DNA of 35,981 nt, taken from the NCBI RefSeq assembly GCF_021234875.1, contig NZ_JAJQVM010000043.1:1-35981 (forward strand), given 5' to 3'. Under the pieces are notes generated by a model, which saw only the letters and a program-made list of their open reading frames with translations, was not told where the DNA came from and made no database searches. Positions 26,101-29,634 of this stretch are shown in pieces. Numbering within the stretch: position 1 is the stretch's first letter; each line of letters starts with the position of its first letter. The translations under genes and the position numbers were made by a program. This DNA comes from Marinibactrum halimedae. GTDB taxonomy: Bacteria > Pseudomonadota > Gammaproteobacteria > Pseudomonadales > Cellvibrionaceae.

Positions 26101-28449
26101 GAATTAAGCCGCACACCCTATGGCCAAGAGCTGCTCAGACGATTCCAAGAGGGCGATCAAGAAGAGCGCCTGCAAGTGCAGTCGGAAATAGGCCAACTGC
26201 TAGAGCAACGCCTAGGTATTACTGAAGCAAGTGAGGTGAACTTCTATGATGGAGACCAGACGGAGAGTACCTCACTGCAAGATACGGCTGTGGCTGGCAC
26301 TTTCGGTGCCACCGTTGTGGATGAAAGCAGTGAGCACTACGGTGAAATGTACATCAACGTCACCAACGCTGAAGATCATTCAGACCTTGCCAATACCATC
26401 GGTCATGAAGTTAACGAGCGAGCCACGCTCCTTAATGGCGAGGATAACAACGCTCAACAAGAAGCCCTGTCGAATGTATTAGGAGAGCAACACGCCTACA
26501 ACCTAAATGAGTTGATGGATGGCGGTCTTTCGAGCAGAGATTTAGAGGGTGCTCAGAATACCGACATCGCTCGCGCTGGCACCGAGCGCAGCCATGGCGT
26601 GGGCAATGCGCGGGTGGATTATCGTCAGGTGAACCGATATGAAATGGGCATGTTTCAAGCCGGACGAGACGCTATCGCTAACAGTTCATTAACTCAAGAG
26701 GAGAAAAATGAGCAGCAAGTTCGTTTAGATGCGTTGAACTGCGCCGCCATTCGATGTGCAGCAGGCATTCCAGAGGATGATCCACGCTATAACTACAGAA
26801 TAGCGTTGCAACGCCGTGGTGAGGCTATTCAGCAAGAGGAAGGCACGGATGTCGTGCAGATGCTGGAAGGCCTGGGAGTTAGCACAAAGCGTTATCAAGA
26901 AGTTAGCGTTGATAAAGGTCCTTATGCGGGAACGTACCAACGAGGAGAAAAGCAGGAATTTGAATACTCGGGCATGGATGCAGCTCAAGATTGGGCTTCT
27001 GCCAATACTGATGGGTTTGCAACTACAGTCAACAATTTGGCAGAGGGGGTAACCAAAGAAGCCGCAGCACTCACCATTGCACCGCTTCTAGATCTAAAAG
27101 ATGGGGATGCGGGCTTTGGCTTTACTAGGGAATTGCTGGGTCAGGCGGTTGAACATGGCGATGTAGCGGTCAATTATGAGTCTGAAGTTGGCCAGAGAGT
27201 CGAAAATGCCGAAAATCCAGCCACTTTTGAGGAAGCGCCTAATTATTTATTAAACGCTGGTCTCGCTGCTGTGGAAGTTGCTCCTGGTGTGAAGGTAGCT
27301 AAGGATGCTGCCGTTACGGCAGTTGAAACAACTGGCGATGTGTTGAGGCAGTTGGGTAAGCGGGGTGATGGTGCAGAGGGGAATTTGGTCAATGATCTTT
27401 CACAGGGAGAAGCTGATGATTTTTATAACGACGTATCACAAGGAAATTCAGGACCACTTATTGATTATAAAGACTTAAGTGACAACACGAATATTGCACC
27501 AGAAGTATTGGAAAGTGTAGTTCAAACACCGAAAGGTCAAAGGCCAGATCCATCAACCTACTTCCCTGATGGTCAGGTAGATGAGCATTTAACTGACTTT
27601 GAAGAGGGTGTTACCAAGTTTGTTACAGAAGGCAATTACAAGAAATATGGTATTGCTCAGCGTGATGGAACATCGTTTGTATTGCCGAAAGGAGAGGGTG
27701 ATAACTTACTGAATGCGGCCAATGGTGACCCAAGGGCGTTAGAAAGTGCATTGGGCTTACCGGATAACTTCTTGGAAGGAAACACATTGTTACGTGTTGA
27801 TGTATCTAATCCAAAAGAGTTGAATTTGCGTGTACCTTCAGGAAATGAAGCGGGTACAAATAGCCAATGGCTACCGGGAGGTAAATTACCGGATGGTAAC
27901 CGTGAAGCGATTATTGACGCTCAGGATATACCGCCAGAAAATATATCGGTTAAGGAGTTGGAGTTTGGTGGGAAAGAGACTCCTCCAGAAATTCGTTATA
28001 ATAATCCAAATAAACATAAACGAGACTTATCCCAGCAGGCTGGGTTACCAGATAATATTGATATGGATAATCCTTCAAATGCATATGGCCTTGATTCACA
28101 GCAACTTAGAACACATTTTGAACAAAAAGGCTATGATGTAAAATCGACTCCTACAAGAGCCAGTAGTTCTGGTAACGCACAAATTATTGAATTAAAAGAT
28201 CATCACGAATTATCTAAAGTGCAGTACAGTCGGTCAACAGCAGGAAAGCCTCGTAGTGAAAGAAGTCAGCATGTTGGTGAATACACTAAATTCACTTTTA
28301 AGCCTGGAAAAGCTGACGCTTATGGAAATAAAAAAGTTTATGTGATCGACCCAGAGACATTTAAAGGGACTGCAAAAAATTCTACTTTTTATGATACATC
28401 TGGGCGAAGATTGGAATTTAAAAATGGTCGTTATGAGGTGGTTAAGTGA
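11104..28449 (+). CDS. cdiA: CdiA: giant contact-dependent growth inhibition exoprotein (TpsA)
   Basis: A 5,781-residue exoprotein; AAGG lies 7 nt before the ATG. Domains: signal peptide (1-27), TPS/haemagglutination-activity domain (~35-300, with FNVSDQGLILNNS and ANPNGITCNGCGFINT from 149), FHA-1 stick of ~20-residue beta-helix repeats (~300-3190, mostly LxNxxGxIxSxGxLxL), a non-repetitive segment in the receptor-binding position (~3195-3450, with Cys3302/Cys3312), an Ala/Gln-rich helix (~3670-3712), FHA-2 repeats (~3780-4880), a pre-toxin domain (~4885-5265) with GHEVNE at 5100-5105 and paired Cys 5213/5218, then a variable tip from about 5420. There is no VENN motif. The tip appears to hold two modules (~5465-5615 and ~5640-5781). 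CdiB exports it; CdiI protects the producer. It is unusually long but intact, without internal stops. Confidence 0.93.
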   Translation: MFSPINRARIARVLLFVMWANPLLSAAQSFTAPQQNTSVGIEVDANAASNQRARIRESQNGTVVVDIAEVSRAGVSHNRFREFNVSDQGLILNNSVGPTLTNLGGWVDGNRHLAGGQADIILAEVTGANVSTLLGLTEIAGQSAEFVLANPNGITCNGCGFINTPRAVFATGVPDVRDGQLYGFNIAQGSVFFDGQGLNASNITKFDVYTRALQLNANVYANELNIVTGDNYIDYQTGTVSGASNLNTNTEFQFALDASALGAMYANNITLVGTEAGLGVRSEGLINSVNDLELTANGEIRLKDTIAGNEATLTAQNNNVTTTGTTYAQNVTIESGGTYHNENLLGALNQLTVNAAAVSQLGEVYAGLDSDGRLLNQGTMNLNVQNGLENQGVIYGNRASVTAGQFMNMGTWVADELIANASAFTSSGAIQGRNLQIESDQFTLDNGSFQQLGEGNLLIATNTFNINDAFLASQGAATLNATEFFRNAGSVLSEGSISIQAPEIENVGVIQTLDAARLQGNRIANSGALIFDGVMAPELIISELNNASGTLQIAADHAQLDIASLNNDDGHIVHVGASSLALSGETISNNDGQILSNGAVAVSSSNTIENRVGTMAGQRLSMVARSLDNQAGTLVAQSAGTESLVVDIENQLDNDQGVMASEGDALVSAASLNHGGGVLSGDNLSLTTEALSITDGSVIAGNNLVVQSSTVDNLQGQLLAVNAMNVDADSLLNGGQIQASSIDLSVAQLTNSANAIVQGENLAITASTVNNAGNLVATGTVGESLQLTTATVNNQGVIESAGEQLRLSGLALNNQGGAVHYRGEGVLRLEVLQGLDNRGGSITSQGGLILNHNEVANEGGQLASLGVMSITAEAVRNEGGLIQGGEGVSLSATSLFNQSGAVVAESGVSSELNIVERIVNTQGNIVLAGATNSVDTASLENTEGAIEIAGQGRIATGVLQNRDGAIALTGSEASSLTVAAQLDNQSGEILTNSQLFTLSSDSINNTQGALRAAGAVSVLANTLNNQQGQMLAGSFNIEAVSLDNQRGELGAVNANGNGLSLTLSEQVDNQFGQIYSASIALLQADSLDNSHGELRFDNDAHLVVNTLNNFADGQIVGQGQVRVDSVTLRNDGVISADQLAIETDSLTNSGHIESQSSQTLRSQILENTGVLRAENGDLSVASALLSNVGTIVVAGAGVLSLEAQQALQNQAGQILSNDALQISAQQLNNQQGVIQAALGAEIDAHTVNNNSGDIRSGQVRLNAHSFSNVAGSVMGEAATGNSLSLSIAEVLDNTQGQILIAGDSGEINTGQLLNNDGLIEGGADAAVSITATSIQNQAGSLSSQRVLDLQTQSLDTSGVIQAQQLQIQADQLTNSGEVRADNTVNLAASSLNNSGIVRGDEVALSAQTLVNTGQVVADGLQANSLMLTTGHIENRGTLASYGENLQLAQTTFDNNSGQLFLFGEGVLQLDILNTLRNQGGEIVSQGVLAILAGQIDNTLGGRIAANDQVRLTAEEWVNGGQLTSGADATVTVGRFRNLVDGLFNAGHASVTTETLENQGQLVVQGDLTLNSTMIDNDGGLIQSEGVASIQAQNLSNQAGQLLLTGTDTSAIAVTAQLNNRNGEIASNGAVLDLSAGQLDNTNGTVSALHQINITTDGLTNHRGAITANTAVINAVTLDNQQAGRIESESLSINSNQLTTDGQLRAAELIIAATELAQLAAGELNANQLSLNTTTLSNAGQIILGEGDIRADGLSNTGSIATQNHLAIDSTSLMNSGSVVAEVLSIHAETLNNSGGSLAAVDRAQTSSIQNSLADRDRLTISSTSLDNQNGRIALLGAGVLRLDVLQALSNQNGQIVREGADLSAARAELNVGELDNTSGAVAIAGALSVSATEVRNLQNGLISAEQFQLQAQNLDNTGGVLESEGAMSVSAAQLLNQGGVVVAGGGSAVESTLTLAISQQIDNRQGTVLQQGSGPLSLTGTGFLDNQGGSIASTHDLVIDLMGQQAGVGVNNQGGTLQAQGSINLTTANRLRNDQGALESGAAMVVNAGSMSNTDGQVLSSTDMALTLQAALDSSGVIATENGNLTIDTTSLDNRGVLLQRGVGELAIQADQIANAGEIGANTVLSLTANTLTNSGLVDSSNVTLSTFNALNSGTLVGDVLSLTAQALNNQNGVLASRSTVGESLQLNVASTLNNQNGVIQSRGSDLQLGAVDNRNGSVLLLGDGSLSAGELNNADGVVVSQGGLSLTGATFNQRGRIQAANDVHLGGSVLDNTSGTFTSGGAMQVDVATLTNTGGTLSAMQWLSAVTDQLNNTNGRIESGEVVTLTASGDMVNNNGVMVANDQVSLSASNVNNRGGQVRSGIVSLSANALDNSAGGRVSATDSAANSLNLSGVVSINNAAGTLVSSAQDWTLATTNLNNTGGTIAHQGNGTLTLNTQTAFTNNGNVSSTGSLAITSSAVDNGGRLEAGSQLTLNGGVTNRAAGVVVANAVDINAANQTVTNQGRMVARNVLEVSAATIVNDLLLFGTNKATLEAQTLDNNATLSSADLDIVGFTTLHNSGRIEAANGNFSGNQFLNEGTGQVVLTGPSSTFGAAQFTNQGSLTSNSADLSFGGHFTNNGSLVHSGNGTLTLGNNGQVDVSGGTVATAGQAALHGGIQGAGSVFAQKGIVLNSAGTFTNSGSRLYTQGNLAINSALNNTNGSIIADGTLAINTQGVINNSYGVLQGDQLALSAGSINNTNGTITSLAGGNGSVQAASINNTGGVIQSENTNFSVRATNGDFTNTDGTIRHSSTGTLTVVGSRLLNENGTVDTKGALSVSTTGLLDNDNGTLRGTQFTVRSGDLSNVSGTIEGTGGGNSSLQVAALTNTGGLIHGDGANLNIAATTLNNRDGAMFHSGTGTFTVNASSINSDGAGSQIRSNGALTLNGGNSLHLAGTVSGQGRVTLNANGIRNQGLVGSRANVVDIDTSGTFNNSNGVVSGATGAQVDVNRVINTGGRLQSNGTVAINTAAFDGVNQVNGSNVNLTVRNGLTLNTTDAISAANNITINTQANDFTNHGQVVATGNITTHNRNVTNSGALRGGNTVTLNANNLTNTGTLSSNQLLRLNVGNTHNQRTVAANELDINGTVTNSDLLFARTNMTIDGSVTNTGSIHSQRNATLTGGTINNNGGRISAVRDLSLSGTINNNRVGGSVTYSQVGVPEVEEGPVIPLREVLNGQQIAVEQSIQFERLTRTEYHAEGTGLSGVIASGNNLTLNGRITNDFSTISSGGVLNISGEGITNNVAQSRVVERKEEVVEHQDLNCTMADQRTGECVGGDFETYRTETTLISENTTYTGGGAFGTIASAGGITGNLSGQIVVNDLAPESIQNMSQNTSVSGNAGTASRGAATSGINNSTASVSQTYGSSLAVASGNRTASHNVTAGTATSGGSAVFGGVTAANDQGKELAGFTPYQVGLSGIKQRSLQGNQARLDASNGLDGANNGAVSATDRVWSTVKLGEEFDTSGSGGLNPTYLPAGPVKPRFDTGVITAVNDPSFQSPSVSTINDSDWRSASQNGASDANIDPSTIGVNTVFSNAQADADILGQQDALSETSLSQVTNPVDGGLSTLAAAGFEGFSIDGLLVGSQAPEFNYGAGNGEDYAAARAAFGADADLLSNGHNPELIIRDLLINNQVLEQQRQVSEAQAALQAQMEAVAQALGIEASEVTEADLLAFATAPLTDEAPLQFTPDNTLALLNGNEVAPNIFLSDAHIRTLTADFGFDGETLQSGTDTLYAALRQNDLLEAGVSIGTAGNMDLTAEGGFQLESGLSAGGTLRLATDAELGLTHTTLFDTGLLHLDLGGDFTNEYGLSSDNILLEVDGDFINNNTLNASNISIFAQDITNNSFALASDALWLEAENNLINTGGARLQGDRVSLTAGNDLINRTESERVQFEREFRQRIRVGQHSVSEVQSGVEFYTQVGPAAEILSGTNLTIDAGRDIDLTGTELAASDSVSISAGRDLLFGAIEIATGTERYGKRGYDIRYDTTFDVASVTTGGDLSITAGNDLTTAGTLFAAGQDINLAAGGEMNLLGVSEYHESRRKRKKKSTFKKKVKIDETISVIHHGTTLVAGGDVGLNADRTDDGLQLFNSGDVTMVGTEVSAGGDFDAYSGGDLNVVSGEEYNHEFHYKKKSYAGGLFGSSRTSEVQVEYLGHTEINTGGDTTLLSHNDINVLAGHINADNISAVAGFGNEEEKAADVNILGDEQTQSLYSERRRNGLGLDVSGDMLSVAKETAKENRQVTTDYVGSILNATDNISVQASRDANIVGSGLNAGGDIRIEAERDVNLLAGQSRHSTMSRSEETNTGIAVSADGNNASVFAGDDIASLRNTTTGVTAAAATLTAEGNISVNAGNDILQIGSDVLAEADVQYSADNDINILSFTEEVSTEQKERHTRDGFTFTANYNLENTWDTISNLGQGDNAVSNASGAMRAMDALNNTGPSIKVHVGRTTTETRSRDTFGQARGSFVGGDNVTFEAGGDANVAGSNLGAKNDITIDAENINILAVSNTTDSDMRTRYRQDGFTLNASQSNVNIMGGFSQSASDLNTRSTTAIGSGLSASNLHLNAREDLTVTGSTLNADNNASLAAGESIIIEAAQDASSSRSEDSHLSAAAGVNFGSDGIGVKASFAMGEGELDRDGIHYTNGQITAGNNLSITSGGDTTVAGANLHGGEVNMDVGGDLTVASVQDTGEVEGSRWDVSLGVTAGAGVSVNGSVGYGETEGSKAWVNEQTGITGERVNINVGGHTQIDGAVIAAVDEGEDGQLQDNGNLTLSTGTLGFSDIQDHDKEESYYLGVSFGFGGDNPDTNAEEGSSSWGVDGNYYERDRKQINRATVGNGTIAVRDDTNVDLSGLNRDIDTAQEITRDKEENIDIYASSTAWESTKNLAGVGEMTATEQLNEWKDNVGSVFSPKSWGEVLINAFDATRDLANAGKSVSNEDNLSGVGGFFRALDTKHKARLVQHELSRTPYGQELLRRFQEGDQEERLQVQSEIGQLLEQRLGITEASEVNFYDGDQTESTSLQDTAVAGTFGATVVDESSEHYGEMYINVTNAEDHSDLANTIGHEVNERATLLNGEDNNAQQEALSNVLGEQHAYNLNELMDGGLSSRDLEGAQNTDIARAGTERSHGVGNARVDYRQVNRYEMGMFQAGRDAIANSSLTQEEKNEQQVRLDALNCAAIRCAAGIPEDDPRYNYRIALQRRGEAIQQEEGTDVVQMLEGLGVSTKRYQEVSVDKGPYAGTYQRGEKQEFEYSGMDAAQDWASANTDGFATTVNNLAEGVTKEAAALTIAPLLDLKDGDAGFGFTRELLGQAVEHGDVAVNYESEVGQRVENAENPATFEEAPNYLLNAGLAAVEVAPGVKVAKDAAVTAVETTGDVLRQLGKRGDGAEGNLVNDLSQGEADDFYNDVSQGNSGPLIDYKDLSDNTNIAPEVLESVVQTPKGQRPDPSTYFPDGQVDEHLTDFEEGVTKFVTEGNYKKYGIAQRDGTSFVLPKGEGDNLLNAANGDPRALESALGLPDNFLEGNTLLRVDVSNPKELNLRVPSGNEAGTNSQWLPGGKLPDGNREAIIDAQDIPPENISVKELEFGGKETPPEIRYNNPNKHKRDLSQQAGLPDNIDMDNPSNAYGLDSQQLRTHFEQKGYDVKSTPTRASSSGNAQIIELKDHHELSKVQYSRSTAGKPRSERSQHVGEYTKFTFKPGKADAYGNKKVYVIDPETFKGTAKNSTFYDTSGRRLEFKNGRYEVVK
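11194..12003 (+). other. TPS (haemagglutination activity) domain of CdiA
   Basis: This part encodes the beta-helix cap that the transporter recognises. Visible motifs are SVGIEVDANAASNQRARI, FREFNVSDQGLILNNS, GGQADIILAEV and ANPNGITCNGCGFINT, followed by the first FHA repeats. Boundaries are approximate. Confidence 0.85.
12004..20670 (+). repeat. FHA-1 peptide repeats of CdiA with longer super-repeats
   Basis: Roughly 2,890 residues of ~20-residue beta-helix repeats rich in Asn, Gly, Ser and Leu. Above the unit repeat there is a longer pattern: a GESLQL-like start, then LNNQ.GVI.S.G..L, then G.GVL.L..LQ.L.NQ.G.I.S.G, recurring near 13441, 15361, 16510 and 17641. This suggests the stick grew by unequal exchange of kilobase-size blocks. 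Confidence 0.7.
22440..25740 (+). repeat. FHA-2 repeat region of CdiA
   Basis: Repeats of the haemagglutinin type with GxDxxLxAGxDxxLxGS-like motifs (for example LSAGRDLLFGAIEIATGTER, LTIDAGRDIDLTGTELAA, LSITAGNDLTTAGTLFAAGQ) interrupted by Lys-rich loops (RKRKKKSTFKKK). In characterised CdiA proteins this region is needed for moving the toxin into the target periplasm. Confidence 0.7.
27490..28446 (+). other. CdiA variable tip: two apparent toxin modules
   Basis: Module 1 (nt ~27490-27970) has the pattern DPSTYF..., YGIAQRDGTSFVLPKGEGD, ALGLPDNFLEG, then SGNEAGTNSQWLPGGKLPDG; I have seen this pattern at the ends of polymorphic toxins but cannot name its activity. Module 2 (nt ~28020-28446) has IIELKDHHELSKVQYS, HVGEYTKFTFKPG, VYVIDPETF and a strongly basic C-terminus, which would suit a nuclease. 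AT content rises sharply in module 2. Boundaries and activities are inferred. Confidence 0.5.
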
Positions 28450-29222
28450 TTTTTAATTTAAGTGAAAAAGCTACTATAGGAAAGTCATTGGCAGGTATTG
28501 AATTAGGTACGCCGCTTGAGTTTTTTTTGAAAGATGTAAAAACTATTATTGATGAAAGGTCAGTAAAATGGACGGTAAATTTAACAAAAGATAATGTTGG
28601 TCTGTTACTTTATAAGCTATCTAGTGGTGGAAGTTTTTTATACCTAAATGATGGTGATTTGGAATTAGGTTTCAATAAGCAAGATTTTTTGATCTCTATA
28701 GAGGCATCCTGTGGCTATGAGGGTTCCATTTATGAGGATGTGAAAATAGGAGATCCCCTTGGGAAGGTGAAACATCAACTCTATCTAGATGATGCTAATG
28801 ATGTACATCATTTATGTGATGAAAATGAAGAGATTATTCCAGGCATGTATTTTATTGCTGGAGGAGTAGATCTTGAAGATGATCCTGATCAAGAAATTGT
28901 AGGAGTCTGTATTTATGATTGGAGTTTAGATAATTCTAAATCTTCATGCGAAGGCAATATAAAATTCGAAGAAAAATTTTTTAGTAAAACACACCGATTC
29001 TCTGTAGGTATCGAAACAGCCTCCGGCAATTATTTTTTGTCTATTCCAGTGACAAATGGCATTGTCGATTATGAAGAGTATTACCAAATAACAGAAAGTC
29101 AGTTTACCTCTTTTCAAAATAATCCTGATGAAGCAAGTGATTTTTTGAAAAGTTGCAGGTCACGCCAACTCGACCATTTACTATTCCAGAAGCCCGGTAG
29201 TAACCGGGGAACACCATGTTAG
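28446..29222 (+). CDS. cdiI: CdiI immunity protein, apparently a two-domain fusion
   Basis: The GTG start overlaps the cdiA stop (GTGA), with GAGGTGG just upstream, so it is coupled to cdiA. The protein has 258 residues, longer than many CdiI proteins. Residues ~1-160 form one domain (LAGIELGTPLEFFL, FLISIEASCGYEGSIYEDVK, IGDPLGKVKHQL, GMYFIAGG), a pattern seen in small immunity-like proteins. Residues ~180-258 form a second (HRFSVGIETASGNYFLSIPV, VDYEEYYQITESQFTSF, CRSRQLDHLLFQKPGS), which looks like a separate immunity family. This matches the two modules seen in the CdiA tip. It is soluble and acidic and should act in the cytoplasm. The role is secure from position; which domain blocks which module is inference. 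Confidence 0.8.
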   Translation: MIFNLSEKATIGKSLAGIELGTPLEFFLKDVKTIIDERSVKWTVNLTKDNVGLLLYKLSSGGSFLYLNDGDLELGFNKQDFLISIEASCGYEGSIYEDVKIGDPLGKVKHQLYLDDANDVHHLCDENEEIIPGMYFIAGGVDLEDDPDQEIVGVCIYDWSLDNSKSSCEGNIKFEEKFFSKTHRFSVGIETASGNYFLSIPVTNGIVDYEEYYQITESQFTSFQNNPDEASDFLKSCRSRQLDHLLFQKPGSNRGTPC

Positions 29223-29330
29223 GATGATCACCGTGATGTCCTGTCCACACTGTCCATAAGTAAGTGTGCTCAAAAAGCCATTGATTTTTGGAAAATTACC
29301 TCCGAAAACTGATGGTTTTATATTCGAAGA

Positions 29331-29353
29331 GGCTGTTCAAAATTCTGTGTCAC
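29331..29353 (+). mobile_element. Solo end of an IS256-type element
   Basis: TGTTCAAAATTCTGTGTCA (29334-29352) matches the end of the IS at the right edge of the window (35860-35878) at 18 of 19 positions, in the same orientation. No transposase follows it here, so it is a leftover IS end in the ~240-bp gap between cdiI and the first orphan module. That gap (29223-29463) holds no gene I can support. Confidence 0.6.
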
Positions 29354-29463
29354 GTAAAGCCTATAGTTTGTGCTTGAGCACAAGAGCTCTGCCGAAAATT
29401 ATAAAGGTCACTATTCTCTCGTAATTATCCCAATTAATTTGTTCAACAATAGCCCCTCGCAGG

Positions 29464-29634
29464 CCTCAATCGTGACATCGCCATCGCCCAAGAAATCACC
29501 CGTGACGATGAAGACAATACTGATCTTTACGGCACCTCCACAGCCGTCGAGTCCATTGGTAATTTGGTGGGATCGGACGACGAGCGGAATCGACAACTTA
29601 ATACCTGGCGAGGGAATGTGGCGAGTGTGGTGAG
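29464..29634 (+). repeat. 171-nt pre-toxin repeat, copy 1
   Basis: This block is nearly identical, without gaps, to 32912-33082 (only about a dozen differences) and encodes LNRDIAIAQEITRD...SVV. Identity stops abruptly at 29635. A diverged version is in cdiA from about 25770. Confidence 0.85.

Noticed and set aside
29193-29208. CCCGGT-AGTA-ACCGGG hairpin at the end of cdiI
   Set aside because: A perfect but short stem inside coding sequence without a T-tract; a terminator role is not supported.
29370-29633. 87-residue plus-strand frame at the start of orphan module 1
   Set aside because: It is out of frame with the clear pre-toxin homology (LNRDIAIAQEITRD) encoded by the same bases.
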